Source: Streptomyces sp. M92 (GTDB lineage Bacteria > Actinomycetota > Actinomycetes > Streptomycetales > Streptomycetaceae). From it: a DNA stretch of 64,000 nucleotides. Location of the stretch: positions 4,774,001-4,838,000 of the forward strand of contig NZ_CP101137.1 in the NCBI RefSeq assembly GCF_028473745.1, in the 5' to 3' direction. The position numbers were made by a program, and so were the translations under genes. How positions within the stretch are numbered: position 1 is the stretch's first letter; the number at the start of each line of letters is the position of its first letter. The notes under the pieces were generated by a model. That model did not search any database and was not told the DNA's origin. It saw nothing but the letters and a program-made list of their open reading frames with translations. Shown piece after piece: positions 8,737 to 17,625 of the stretch.

Positions 8737-9393
8737 ATGATCCGCGTACTGGTCGCCGACGACGAGACCATCGTGCGGGCCGGCGTCCGCGCCATCCTGA
8801 CCACCGAACCCGGCATCGAGGTGGTCGCCGAGGCCGCCGACGGGCGCGAGGCCGTCGAGCTGGCCCGCAGGCACCGTCCCGACGTGGCGCTGCTCGACAT
8901 CCGGATGCCGGAGCTGGACGGCCTCGCGGCCGCGGGCGAACTGCGCACCACCAACCCGGAGACCGCGGTGATCGTCCTCACCACCTTCGGCGAGGACCGC
9001 TACATCGAGCGGGCCCTGGACCAGCAGGTCGCCGGGTTCCTGCTCAAGGCGTCCGACCCCCGGGACCTCATCTCCGGGGTGCGTGCGGTGGCCGCCGGGG
9101 GAGCGTGCCTGTCCCCGCTGGTCGCCCGACGGCTGATGACCGAGCTGCGCAGGGCGCCCTCGCCCCGCTCGGCGGCCTCCGGCGAGCGCGTCGCCGTGCT
9201 GTCCGACCGGGAGCGCGAGGTCCTGGGCATGCTGGGAGCCGGCCTGTCGAACGCCGAGATCGCCCGGCGCATGCATCTGGTCGAGGGCACGGTCAAGGCG
9301 TACGTCAGCGCGATCCTCCAGCGGCTGGGGGTGCGCAACCGCGTGCAGGCGGCGATCGTCGCCTACGAGGCGGGACTGGTCCAGGACGCCTAG
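8737..9393 (+). CDS. NarL/FixJ-family response regulator
   Basis: A 218-residue regulator. The receiver domain shows the acidic pair at residues 8-9 (VADDE), the phospho-acceptor Asp54 (ALLDIRMPELDG) and the conserved lysine in FLLKA near residue 104. The C-terminal LuxR helix-turn-helix reads LSDREREVLGMLGAGLSNAEIA. The ATG has GAGAGG 5 nt upstream. It is the partner of the kinase gene just before it and probably activates the divergent exporter operon. Its stop overlaps the convergent cupin gene by 4 nt. Confidence 0.93.
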   Translation: MIRVLVADDETIVRAGVRAILTTEPGIEVVAEAADGREAVELARRHRPDVALLDIRMPELDGLAAAGELRTTNPETAVIVLTTFGEDRYIERALDQQVAGFLLKASDPRDLISGVRAVAAGGACLSPLVARRLMTELRRAPSPRSAASGERVAVLSDREREVLGMLGAGLSNAEIARRMHLVEGTVKAYVSAILQRLGVRNRVQAAIVAYEAGLVQDA

Positions 9394-9737
9394 GCCTGGT
9401 TGATCACGTACGCCTTGCGCAGCGTCTCGTGCACCGTCCACGTCGTACGGTCGCCCTCGCGCAGTACGGCCAGGTCGCCCGGTCCGACCGTCAGTGTCGG
9501 GCCGCCCGCCACCTCGATGGTGGCCGAGCCGCTGAGTACCACGAACATCTCGTCCGCCTCGGTGTCGGTGACCACGCCCGGGGTGATCTGCCAGACCCCG
9601 CGCACCTGGCGGCCGTCCGCCGACTCCCAGACCACCTTGCCGGTCACTTCGGGGGAGCCGGAGACGATCTGCTCGGGGGAGAGCGGCTCGGGTTCGAGCT
9701 CGGTGCCGGGGACGTGGACGACGAAGCTGTTGGTCAT
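9390..9737 (-). CDS. Small cupin-domain protein
   Basis: A 115-residue cytoplasmic protein with one cupin barrel. The stretch EADEMFVVLSGSATIEV followed by VGPGDLAVLREGDRTTWTVH corresponds to the two conserved cupin motifs, and the tryptophan-rich end WTVHETLRKAYVIN is common in the cupin_3/EutQ-like group. A metal-binding role is not certain, because the first motif lacks the usual HxH. It overlaps the response regulator stop by 4 nt in convergent orientation. The catalytic function is unknown. Confidence 0.8.
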   Translation of the reverse strand: MTNSFVVHVPGTELEPEPLSPEQIVSGSPEVTGKVVWESADGRQVRGVWQITPGVVTDTEADEMFVVLSGSATIEVAGGPTLTVGPGDLAVLREGDRTTWTVHETLRKAYVINQA

Positions 9738-9832
9738 GCGGAGACGCTATCCGGGACCGAGGAGGCCTCGGGGGCGACAGGGTGTGGCGTATCCGGGGGT
9801 GTCCGCGGACACTTTGTCGGCGCCGGTCGTCT

Positions 9833-10189
9833 CCGGCCGGCCGGTTCGCCGAGCCGGCCGAGGCGCCCCGCGCCGTAACCGGGCGCCAGCCCGTGGCCGT
9901 TGTGCAGGGCCAGGGCGAGGAACACCACCGCCGCGGCCGGCTTGATGGCGCCGGCGCCGCCCGCCACCACCACCGCCACGATCACCGAGATCGTCACCGC
10001 CGACAGCCGGGGCAGCGCGCGCTCCACGTACCGTCCCGCCGGCAGCCGCACCGTCTTGAGGACGTCGGTGACCACGGACCCGGCGTCCACCGGCGGGTTC
10101 TCGCCGGTCGGCAGCAGCGTCAGAGGCGGGTCACCGGAGGCTACGACGGTGGAGACCGTCGCTACGGAGACCGGCAGGGGTGGACGGTC
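9833..10189 (-). pseudogene. Remnant of a BASS-family (bile acid:sodium symporter-like) transporter
   Basis: An open stretch of about 119 codons on the minus strand matches the later half of BASS-family transporters in style. Key pieces are PVSVATVSTVV, NPPVDAGSVVTDVLKTVRLP, the helix LSAVTISVIVAVVVAGGAGA and AAVVFLALALHNGHGLAPGYG. Functional members need about 300 residues with ten helices. Here the N-terminal half and the final conserved helices are missing, there is no credible start, and the frame upstream runs into the tRNA gene. The family call is by motif memory and needs a profile search. Confidence 0.5.
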
Positions 10190-10277
10190 GCCGAGACCGG
10201 CGACCGCGTGGCCGTTGCCGGCCGTGCGGATGGGGTAGGCTTGACGAGCGCGATCACGGAAGACGCGGATCGCGTAC

Positions 10278-10351
<74 letters not shown>

Positions 10352-10376
10352 CGGTTACGTGGGGCCCTCCCACAGC

Positions 10377-11099
10377 TCAGGGGTCATCATCGGGTGGCCC
10401 CTTCGGCGTGTTCGGGGCGGGAGCGGCCGCACGCACCTGTGCTCCGTGCGGTGAGCGCAGTGCGTCGACCGTCGGGTGGGTGAAGGTGGCCAGGGCGGCG
10501 TCGGCCGAGGCCAGCACCCCCCGGGGGTCCCCCAGGGAGTCGTGAAGGACATGGACGGTGGAGTCGGTGATCCCGCAGTACTCGGCGATGCCGACATCGA
10601 GCGTGCGAGTGATGTGGTCGGTCCACCCCAACTCTGCGAACGACGCGGCGGTGTAGGCGCTCAGCGGCAACCACAGCAGGCGTTTGCCGGACAAGCGGGT
10701 CCCGCCGCCCCTTGCGCCGTAGGCGAACCCGTGGTTCCAGATCCGGTCCACCCAGCCCTTGAGGATCGCGGGGAGGCCGAACCACCACACCGGGAAGACC
10801 ACCACGACCGAGTCCGCCTCGGCCAGGCGACGCATCCCGGCGCGGGTCCGGGGCGAGTACTCCTTGGACGGGTCGTTCCAGTCGGGCTCGTCGGCGGTGG
10901 TCATCCGCGGGTCGAACCCCTCGGCGTGCAGGTCGAGAACGTCCACGGCCCGTCCGGTACCGGCCAGAGCCGCCCGGGCACGGTCGGCCACCGCGCCGGT
11001 GAGCGAGTCCGGCCGTGGGTGGGCCACCACGATCAGGGCGCGCCCGGACCCGGCGGTGACGGCGGCGCACGCCGCTGACGATTCCGTCGTGCCGCCCAT
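10377..11099 (-). CDS. NAD(P)H dehydrogenase (quinone)-like flavodoxin-fold reductase
   Basis: A 240-residue protein of the NQO1/MdaB-like flavodoxin-fold family. The N-terminal ALIVVAHPRPDSLTGAVADR is the FMN/FAD phosphate-binding motif, and VVVVFPVWWFGLPAILKGWVDR is the hallmark segment of the family, followed by GKRLLWLPLSAYTAASF. It likely performs two-electron reduction of quinones or azo compounds in the cytoplasm. ATG 11099 overlaps the stop of the upstream dehydrogenase as ATGA, so translation is coupled. It is the last gene of a three-gene unit divergent from a LysR regulator. Confidence 0.85.
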   Translation of the reverse strand: MGGTTESSAACAAVTAGSGRALIVVAHPRPDSLTGAVADRARAALAGTGRAVDVLDLHAEGFDPRMTTADEPDWNDPSKEYSPRTRAGMRRLAEADSVVVVFPVWWFGLPAILKGWVDRIWNHGFAYGARGGGTRLSGKRLLWLPLSAYTAASFAELGWTDHITRTLDVGIAEYCGITDSTVHVLHDSLGDPRGVLASADAALATFTHPTVDALRSPHGAQVRAAAPAPNTPKGPPDDDP

Positions 11100-12127
11100 C
11101 AAGCGTCCTGGTGGACGAGGCGGACCAGCATCTTGCCGGTGTTGGCGCCCCGCAGGACACCCAGGAACGCCTCCGGGGCCCGGTCCAGACCGTCGACGAC
11201 CGTCGACTCGGTGCGCAGCGAACCGTCGGCGAGCCAGGGTGCCGCCGTTTCGATCCACTCCGGGAACAGGTCCAGGTGGAAGTCGACCAGCATGCCGCGC
11301 AGCGTCACCTGCCGGGAGGCGGCCCGGAACAGGTTGTGCGGACCGGGCATCGGCGCGGTGGCGTTGTAGGTGCTGATCGCACCGACCATGGCGATCCGGC
11401 CGTCGAGCCGCATCGCGTCCAGGGCCGCGACCAGGTGGTCGCCGGCCACGGAGTCCAGGTACACGTCGATACCGTCCGGAGCGACCCGTGCGAGCTGTCC
11501 GGCCAGGTCGCCCTCCCGGTAGTCGATGGCGGCGTCGAAGCCGAACCGTTCCAGCAGCTTCCTGGTCTTGTCCGGCCCCCCGGCCGAGCCGATCACACGT
11601 GCGGCACCCAGCTTGCGGGCGAGCTGACCGGCGACGCTGCCGACCGCCCCGGCCGCCGACGAGATGAACACCGTGTCGTCCTCCCGGACCGGCGCGGTGC
11701 GGGTCAGTGCCGCGTACGCGCTCAGGCCGGTGATGCCCAGTGGGCCGAGGTACGCCTCGGCGGGGGCCAGCCGGGTGTCCACGACGGTGGCGGCGGCGGC
11801 GTCGATAACGGCGTACTCCCGCCAGCCCAGGAAGTGCGAGACGGTCGAGCCGACCGGGGCGCCACCGGCGCGCGAGGCGACGACCGTCCCGACCGCGGAG
11901 CCTTCCAGGGCGGTGCCCAACTCGAACGGCGGGATGTAGGACGGAGCGTCGTTCATCCGGCCCCGCATGTAGGGGTCCACCGACATCCAGGTGTTGCGCA
12001 CCAGGATCTGGCCCTCGTCGGGCTCGGGGACCTCCGAGACGACCGACTCGAAGTTCTCGGGGCCCGGTTCGCCCGAAGGGCGGGAGACGAGGCGGATCTC
12101 CCGGGAACGAACAGCGGACGCAGTCAT
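11099..12127 (-). CDS. Zinc-type medium-chain reductase (prostaglandin reductase/CurA-like)
   Basis: A 342-residue NADP-dependent oxidoreductase of the MDR superfamily, leukotriene B4 12-hydroxydehydrogenase group. The order SVDPYMRGRMND, then GITGLSAYAALT, then AAGAVGSVAGQLARKLGA (nucleotide-binding loop) and DVYLDSVAGDHL matches CurA/YfmJ-like double-bond reductases, which need no zinc. It begins at an ATG with GGAGGAG 7 nt upstream. It shares a stop/start overlap with the flavodoxin-fold reductase, so the pair likely acts in one detoxification or reduction process. Confidence 0.9.
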   Translation of the reverse strand: MTASAVRSREIRLVSRPSGEPGPENFESVVSEVPEPDEGQILVRNTWMSVDPYMRGRMNDAPSYIPPFELGTALEGSAVGTVVASRAGGAPVGSTVSHFLGWREYAVIDAAAATVVDTRLAPAEAYLGPLGITGLSAYAALTRTAPVREDDTVFISSAAGAVGSVAGQLARKLGAARVIGSAGGPDKTRKLLERFGFDAAIDYREGDLAGQLARVAPDGIDVYLDSVAGDHLVAALDAMRLDGRIAMVGAISTYNATAPMPGPHNLFRAASRQVTLRGMLVDFHLDLFPEWIETAAPWLADGSLRTESTVVDGLDRAPEAFLGVLRGANTGKMLVRLVHQDA

Positions 12128-12174
12128 GGCAATCTCCTCCACAGTCGGTACCGGCCGCATGGCCCGGCGGGGGC

Positions 12175-13044
12175 TCACGAAACGGTGCTCGAGTAGTACT
12201 CGGCGATCTCGTCGCTGGTGGTCATCCACACCCCCGGACGGCCGGCGATGTAGGACAGCGCCTGGTCGAGGTAGCGGGCACGGAAGGCCTGGCCGATGAC
12301 GAAGGGGTGCAGTGCCAGGGCCATCACCCGGCCGCTGTCGGCGGAGTCGTCGTACAACTGGTCGAACTGGTCGGTGACCACGCGCACGAAGTCCGGCCCG
12401 GACATGCCCTGCGACGTGAACAGGCCCAGGTCGTTGAGCTCCACCGAGTACGGCACACTCAGCATCCCGGGCACGTTCAGCCGGAAGGGCTGGTCGTCGG
12501 CGGTCCAGTCCAGCACGTAGCTCAGTCCGAGTTCGGCGAGCAGCGACGGGGTGCGCGGGGTCTCGGTCAGCGCCGGGCCCAGCCAGCCGCGTGGACGGCG
12601 GCCGGTCGCCTCCTCGATGGTTTCCACGACCTCGCTCAGGCACCGGCGCTCGTCCTGCTCGGACATGTCCGTGTGCAGGGTGGAATTGTCGCGCCCGTGC
12701 GCCAGCCACGCCCAGTCCCGGTCCCGGCCGGCCTTCAGTATCTGCGGATACCGTCGGCAGACGGCCGAGTTGAGCAGCACGCTGGGCCGGATGCCGTGGC
12801 GGTCGAGGATCTCGGCCACCCGCCAGATGCCGACCCGTGGGCCGTAGTCCCGCCAGCCGTGGTTGAGCGGATCGGGCACCAGGGCTGCCGTCGCCTCGTA
12901 CAAACTGGTGGACGGCACGCCGAATTGGAAGTGCTCTACGTTCAGTCCGACGTAGAAGGCCACCCGAGCGCCGCCGGGCCAGCGGATCGGCTCCCGCTCG
13001 ATGACGGGGGTGTAGTCGTACAGCTGGTTCTCCACTGGATGCAC
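12175..13044 (-). CDS. Polysaccharide deacetylase-family protein (PuuE-like)
   Basis: A 289-residue NodB-type fold protein without a signal peptide. It carries EHFQFG near residue 38, AHGRDNSTLHTDMS near 115 and YVLDWTADDQPFRLN near 180. These match the allantoinase/PuuE branch rather than secreted chitin deacetylases, whose TFDDGP motif is absent. The likely action is amide or hydantoin-type hydrolysis on a small molecule. The start is uncertain: GTG 13044 has a GAGG very close to it and GTG 13035 is an alternative. It lies 47 nt before the reductase gene and probably leads that operon. Confidence 0.75.
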   Translation of the reverse strand: MHPVENQLYDYTPVIEREPIRWPGGARVAFYVGLNVEHFQFGVPSTSLYEATAALVPDPLNHGWRDYGPRVGIWRVAEILDRHGIRPSVLLNSAVCRRYPQILKAGRDRDWAWLAHGRDNSTLHTDMSEQDERRCLSEVVETIEEATGRRPRGWLGPALTETPRTPSLLAELGLSYVLDWTADDQPFRLNVPGMLSVPYSVELNDLGLFTSQGMSGPDFVRVVTDQFDQLYDDSADSGRVMALALHPFVIGQAFRARYLDQALSYIAGRPGVWMTTSDEIAEYYSSTVS

Positions 13045-13240
13045 ATCCTCTTCACGGGCCGCCCGCGGCCTTGCGCCGCCCCGGCCGGGACAGGGGGAGA
13101 GGCACCTCCGGGGCCGGCCGCCTGCCTGCTCCCGTCAATCACCCCTCGCGTTCCCGACCACTCTCGTACGGGGCCTGGAGCTGGAACAATGACGCTTTGG
13201 AGAAGAGCCCGATTAGGCCGGGTAATGAATGAGGGATGCC

Positions 13241-14188
13241 GTGGAACGACATGAGATCGAGGTCTTCCTGACCCTGGCGGACGAGCTGCACTTCGGCCGT
13301 ACCGCCGAGCGCCTCGGCCTGACCCAGGGCCGGGTCAGCCAGACCGTCAAGAAGCTGGAGCGCCGCTTCCGCGCCGACCTGTTCGAGCGCACCAGCCGCC
13401 GCGTGGCGCTCACTCCGCTCGGCAAGCAGCTGCGCGAAGGCATCGAGACGCCCTACCGGCGCATCCAGGAGGAGATCGCCGAGGCCGTGGCGGCAGGCCG
13501 CGGCATCACGGGTACCTTGCGGATCGGCTTCTCCGGGGCGTTCACCGGGCACTTGGTGCAGCACATCACCGAGCTGTTCGAGCACCGCCACCCCGGCGTG
13601 GAGTTTCACCTCCAGCAGATCCAGTTGTTCGACCCGTTCGGTCCCCTGCGAGCAGGTGACGTCGACGTGCAGGTCACCGAACGGCCGGTGGAGGAACCTG
13701 ACTTGTCCGTCGGGCCGGTGTTGATCCGCGAACCGCGGGCGCTGTTGGTCTCCGACCGGCATCGTCTCGCGCGGCGCGAGACGGTGAGCATCGAGGACTG
13801 GGCCGACTGCAGGATGCTGACCGTCGGAGGACGGCACGCGCCGCAGTACTGGCTGGACCACCTGTTCCCGACGCACACCCCCTCGGGGCGTGCCGTTCCC
13901 CGGGGCCCGGCCGTCTTGTACTGGGAAGACGCCATGACCGTGATCCGGGCCGACCAGGCCGTGTGCCCCCTGTCCTCGGCCGCGGCGCGCTACTACACCC
14001 ATACCGGCGTGGCCTACGTCCCCGTTCCCGACGCCCCGCCGCTGGAGTACGGATTGGTGTGGCCGAAGGCCCGTTCGACCAAGCTCCTGGGCGCGTTCGT
14101 CCGCGCCGCCCAAGCGGAGGTCGCGGCGCGGGGCGGACCCGACCGTGCCTTGGCCTCGCTGACCGACGACACCCGGGGGGCAGTGTGA
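13241..14188 (+). CDS. LysR-family transcriptional regulator
   Basis: A regulator of about 315 residues with an N-terminal winged helix (ADELHFGRTAERLGLTQGRV then SQTVKKLERRF) and the periplasmic-binding-like effector domain from about residue 90 (GTLRIGFSGAFTGHL). GTG 13241 is preferred because GAGGG lies 5 nt upstream. The ATG at 13229 is in frame but lacks a ribosome binding site. It is divergent from the deacetylase/reductase operon with about 195 bp between starts, the classical LysR arrangement, so it probably controls that operon and itself. The inducer is unknown. Confidence 0.88.
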   Translation: MERHEIEVFLTLADELHFGRTAERLGLTQGRVSQTVKKLERRFRADLFERTSRRVALTPLGKQLREGIETPYRRIQEEIAEAVAAGRGITGTLRIGFSGAFTGHLVQHITELFEHRHPGVEFHLQQIQLFDPFGPLRAGDVDVQVTERPVEEPDLSVGPVLIREPRALLVSDRHRLARRETVSIEDWADCRMLTVGGRHAPQYWLDHLFPTHTPSGRAVPRGPAVLYWEDAMTVIRADQAVCPLSSAAARYYTHTGVAYVPVPDAPPLEYGLVWPKARSTKLLGAFVRAAQAEVAARGGPDRALASLTDDTRGAV

Positions 14189-14233
14189 CCCGGCCTCCCG
14201 GCCGGGGCGGCCCCGGAGCCGACGAAGCCAAAG

Positions 14234-14271
14234 GCCGGGCCCGCTTCCTCCCCCGAAGAAGCGGGCCCGGC
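14234..14271. terminator. Bidirectional terminator
   Basis: A perfect 14-bp stem, GCCGGGCCCGCTTC at 14234-14247 and its complement at 14258-14271, with a 10-nt loop. It sits between the convergent LysR gene and the metalloprotease gene, so it can end both transcripts. Confidence 0.75.
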
Positions 14272-14384
14272 GGGCCGGGACGTCACCCGGTGTCAGAGCG
14301 ACACCGTCCCCCGAAGGTGACGTCCTCGGCCGCCCCCGGCGCCGGACTGCGGCCGCGGCGCCCGGGTGTCTGGAAGCCGTGCGG

Positions 14385-15464
14385 TCACCAGCACATGACC
14401 GCCGTCTCGCCCGCACCCCACGAGGAGTACAGGCGCACCCGGACGACATAGCGGCGGCCCTTGACGAAACGGGCCCTGATCGTGGCGTTGCGGGGTGTTC
14501 CCCCGTCGTCGTGTCCGGCCAGGTAGCGGGGCTTGCCGTCCCGCACCTCGAAGATCACGACGACGGCGTCGCTGTCACCGAAGGTGCCCACGGTGTACTC
14601 GCGGGTCTCCGGCGGGTCCAGGCGGAAGTCGGCCTGCTCGCCCGGCCCGAGCCCCAGAGGCACCGAACGGAACGGCACCAGCGGGCCCGGCCGGCCGGTG
14701 GGCGGATACCAGCGCAGGGCGAACTCCTTGTCGGCGGCCGAGAGCGTACCGGGCGGGTGCAGGCCCGAGCGGTAGTGCTCCGGCTCCAGTATCAGCCCCG
14801 ACGGGAACGGATACTCCATGATCGACTGCGGGTCCCAGACCGGGCCGTTGGCCTCGTCGCCGTCGAGCTTGCGCAGGATGTTGTGGAAGGTCCGCTCCCG
14901 GCTCCAGTGGTTCGGCGGGCCCGCCAGCTCCGCGTAGACGGCCTCGTCGTCCCAGAGGATGCCGGAGTACGGGCTCTGGTGCTCGTGCAGCATCCCGAGC
15001 GCGTGCCCGATCTGGTGCAGGGCCGTGGCGCGCTCCCCGGGTGCGGTCAGGTCCCAGCCGAAGTTCATCGTACGGTCGTTGAGGCCGACCCCGAGCGCGT
15101 CCCTGCCCACCGCCGACCACGACCCGTCGCCGGGCTGGAAGCCGATGCGCAGCTCGGCCTCCGAGCGGTCGCCGACCTCGGTCAGGTCGAGCCCGACACC
15201 GAGGTCCTGCCACTCCTTGAAGCAGTCGCGGACCACTTCCCGCTGCTCCTCGGTCCCCACCCACGCCCCCCGCGCCGGACGCCCGGTACCCGGCATGGGC
15301 ACGACGGAGGAGTCCGTGTCCCCGCCGAGGAAGCAGTAGTGCAGCACGGTGCCGTTGACCCACATCCGCTGCCCGCCGACGAGCGCGGCGACGCGCTCGG
15401 CGGCCAGTCCCGGCGCGAGCACGGGAGCCGGCTGCCGCGCGAGCGAGCAGTAACGTGCGGTCAT
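14385..15464 (-). CDS. Matrixin/astacin-like metallopeptidase with altered catalytic motif
   Basis: A 359-residue metzincin-like protein without an obvious signal peptide. The zinc site reads HQIGHALGMLHEH near residue 153, where the family has HExxHxxGxxHE: the general-base glutamate is glutamine (codon CAG). All three histidines are kept, so zinc could still bind, but hydrolysis should be impaired. A Met-turn-like SIMEYPFPSG follows near residue 208. The C-terminal part (YTVGTFGDSDAVVVIFEV) looks like a beta-sandwich accessory domain. It is divergent from the AAA-LuxR regulator with a 115-bp shared promoter region. A role as inactive binding protein or inhibitor is possible. Confidence 0.75.
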   Translation of the reverse strand: MTARYCSLARQPAPVLAPGLAAERVAALVGGQRMWVNGTVLHYCFLGGDTDSSVVPMPGTGRPARGAWVGTEEQREVVRDCFKEWQDLGVGLDLTEVGDRSEAELRIGFQPGDGSWSAVGRDALGVGLNDRTMNFGWDLTAPGERATALHQIGHALGMLHEHQSPYSGILWDDEAVYAELAGPPNHWSRERTFHNILRKLDGDEANGPVWDPQSIMEYPFPSGLILEPEHYRSGLHPPGTLSAADKEFALRWYPPTGRPGPLVPFRSVPLGLGPGEQADFRLDPPETREYTVGTFGDSDAVVVIFEVRDGKPRYLAGHDDGGTPRNATIRARFVKGRRYVVRVRLYSSWGAGETAVMCW

Positions 15465-15510
15465 GGCCCCCACAATGCCGTCCGGGCGGTGCGGGCGCCT
15501 GAGTCGAGGG

Positions 15511-15542
15511 GTACTCAAGTCGCCTGTATCAGGGTTGAGTAC
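15511..15542. promoter_or_regulatory. Inverted repeat in a divergent promoter region
   Basis: GTACTCAA (15511-15518) and TTGAGTAC (15535-15542) are perfect inverted copies 16 nt apart, centred between the divergent metallopeptidase and LuxR regulator genes. One arm also forms TTGAGT, a fair -35 hexamer for the LuxR gene. It is a candidate binding site for that regulator. Confidence 0.45.
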
Positions 15543-15579
15543 GCGGACTCCTATTGCCGTGACGACTTCTCCGCGGGAT

Positions 15580-17373
15580 GTGAGGACACTTCGGACGCCC
15601 TGGCCGTTCACCGGGCGGACGGACGAACTGGAGCTGGTGCGCCGGTCGGTGGCCGGCAAGGGCGGCGGCATCGTGGTGACCGGCCCGGCCGGCTGCGGCA
15701 GGACCCGGCTCGTGACCGAGGCGGTCCGCGGCACGGACTGCGCCAGGGCCGCCGGGACGCCCGAGACCCGGGACATCCCCTTCGCCGCCTTCGCCCACCT
15801 GCTGCCCGGGACCGTCACCCTGCACCGCGCGGTGCAGCTCCTGTCCGGCGTACGGCTGCTGCTGGTCGACGACGCCCACCTGCTCGACGACGCCTCCGCC
15901 GCCCTGGTGCACCAGCTCGCCGTGCACGGCCGCACCCGGCTCCTGGTCGTCGCTACGGAGGGCGTGCCCGTGCCGGGCGCGGTGTCCCGGCTGTGGACCG
16001 GGGAGCTGCTGCCGCGCCTCCCGCTCGGGCCGCTGCCCCGCGAGGACACCGCCGAACTGCTCACGGCCGGCGCGGGCGTCGCCCTCGACCCGCTCACCGT
16101 GGACCGGCTGCACCGCCTGTGCCGCGGCGACCTGCGACTGCTGCGCGAGCTGCTGACCGCCGTGCGCGAGCGGGGCCTGCTCACGCCGGTCGCGGACACG
16201 GGGCTGTGGGCCTGGCGGGGGCCCGTGCCGGTCACCGCGGCCGTGCGGGAACGCACCGCCCGCGTACTGGACCGGGTGTGCTCCGAGGAGCGCGAGACGC
16301 TCGAACGCCTGGCCTTCGCGGAACCGCTGCCCCTCGACCTGGACGCCTTCGACGTGCGGGTCCTGGAGCGCCTGGAGACCGAGGACCTGGTCGCCGTCGA
16401 CGACCGGGGCGCCACCCGGCTCGCCCACCCTCTGCACGGGCCGGTGCTGCGCGCCGCCGCGGGCCGGCTGCGGGCCCGGCGCCTGGCCTGCGGGCCCGAG
16501 CGGTACGAGCCCGCCCTGGCGGCGGAGCGGGCGGCCCTGGCCCACCGCGTCGAGCGGCACGACCTACGGGAGCCCGCGGCGCCGGTGGGGGAGTGGCTGG
16601 CGGCCGAGGGCGTGCCGCTGCCGGCCCGGTACGCGGCACTGCGCGCCCGGTTCGCCCGCCTGCGGGGGCAGCTGTCCGAGGCGGCGGCATGGGCTCGCGA
16701 GGGCCTGCGGGCGAACCCGGACGACGGGCCCTGCCGCGACGAACTCACGCTGGCCGCCGCCCAGTCGGGCGACGCGACGGCAGGGGACGGTGAGCGGGCG
16801 GAACCCGCCGGAGCGGTCGCCACCTGGATCGCCGCCGCACACGGCGACCTCGACGAGGCGGTCCGGTCGGCCGCCGAGGGGGGCGACCCGTACGACGCCG
16901 TCCGCCTGGGCGCGCCCGAGCGGGCGGCCGGCCGGCTGACCGGCGTCTTCGCCGCGCACGCCGACGCCCTCGCGCGGGGCGACGGACCGGCACTGGACGA
17001 GGTGGCCGGACAGCTGGAACGGCGCGGCTTCCGGCTCTTCGCGGCCGAGGCGCACGCCCAGGCGGCACGCGCCCACCGCGACCCGAGCGCCGCCCGCACC
17101 GCCCGCACCCGCGCCGCCGCCCTCGCCCGGCACTGCGAGGGCGCCCGCACCCCCGCCCTGTCCGGGCTGGTCCTCGGCGAACTCACCGCCCGTCAACGCC
17201 AGATCGTCACGCTCGCCGCCGCCGGCCTGAGCAACCGGCAGATCGCGGAGCGGCTCACCCTCTCCGTCCGCACCGTCGGCAACCACCTCTACGGCGCCTA
17301 CACCCGCCTCGGCGCCGGCGACCGCGGCGCCCTGCCCTGGCTGATGGCGCTGCCCGAGCGCCAGCCGGCGTGA
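15580..17373 (+). CDS. AAA-ATPase LuxR-family transcriptional regulator
   Basis: A regulator of about 597 residues. The N-terminal ATPase begins PFTGRTDELELVRR, the P-loop reads GPAGCGRTRL and Walker B RLLLVDDAHLLDD, as in large LAL/STAND-like regulators. The C-terminal LuxR helix-turn-helix reads LTARQRQIVTLAAAGLSNRQ. The P-loop lysine is arginine, which may weaken nucleotide hydrolysis. The protein is shorter than typical LAL members (900 or more), with only a modest helical middle region. GTG 15580 best fits the domain start but has a weak ribosome binding site, and GTG 15559 is an alternative. It is divergent from the metallopeptidase gene. Confidence 0.82.
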   Translation: MRTLRTPWPFTGRTDELELVRRSVAGKGGGIVVTGPAGCGRTRLVTEAVRGTDCARAAGTPETRDIPFAAFAHLLPGTVTLHRAVQLLSGVRLLLVDDAHLLDDASAALVHQLAVHGRTRLLVVATEGVPVPGAVSRLWTGELLPRLPLGPLPREDTAELLTAGAGVALDPLTVDRLHRLCRGDLRLLRELLTAVRERGLLTPVADTGLWAWRGPVPVTAAVRERTARVLDRVCSEERETLERLAFAEPLPLDLDAFDVRVLERLETEDLVAVDDRGATRLAHPLHGPVLRAAAGRLRARRLACGPERYEPALAAERAALAHRVERHDLREPAAPVGEWLAAEGVPLPARYAALRARFARLRGQLSEAAAWAREGLRANPDDGPCRDELTLAAAQSGDATAGDGERAEPAGAVATWIAAAHGDLDEAVRSAAEGGDPYDAVRLGAPERAAGRLTGVFAAHADALARGDGPALDEVAGQLERRGFRLFAAEAHAQAARAHRDPSAARTARTRAAALARHCEGARTPALSGLVLGELTARQRQIVTLAAAGLSNRQIAERLTLSVRTVGNHLYGAYTRLGAGDRGALPWLMALPERQPA

Positions 17374-17625
17374 CACCCGCCGCCCGGGCCGCTCCGCGGG
17401 CGCGGCGATCTTCACGCGCGCGTGGTGTGCGGTGTTCGGTCGGCGCGCGGGCGCAGCCCCCGGGCACGGGTGACTCCGCCGTGCGTGGCACGCGGCGTCG
17501 CGCGGCGTCCGGTTCCGCGCGGCCTGCCGGGGCGGTGGGGGAGCACCCGCCGCGGCTTCCAGAGTGCTCGCCGACTCCGGCGACGAGGGCGGGCCGCGCC
17601 CCCGGCGCCGCACGAGCCCGGCACG

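Noticed and set aside
14385..17186. A 933-codon minus-strand frame covering the metalloprotease
   Set aside because: The part upstream of 15464 is antisense to the AAA-LuxR gene and is Ser/Arg-rich without motifs. The recognisable protease starts at 15464.
17374..17625. A gene in the gap between the AAA-LuxR and CHAT genes
   Set aside because: Frames here are Arg/Pro-rich on both strands, without a ribosome binding site or domain. I treat it as non-coding.
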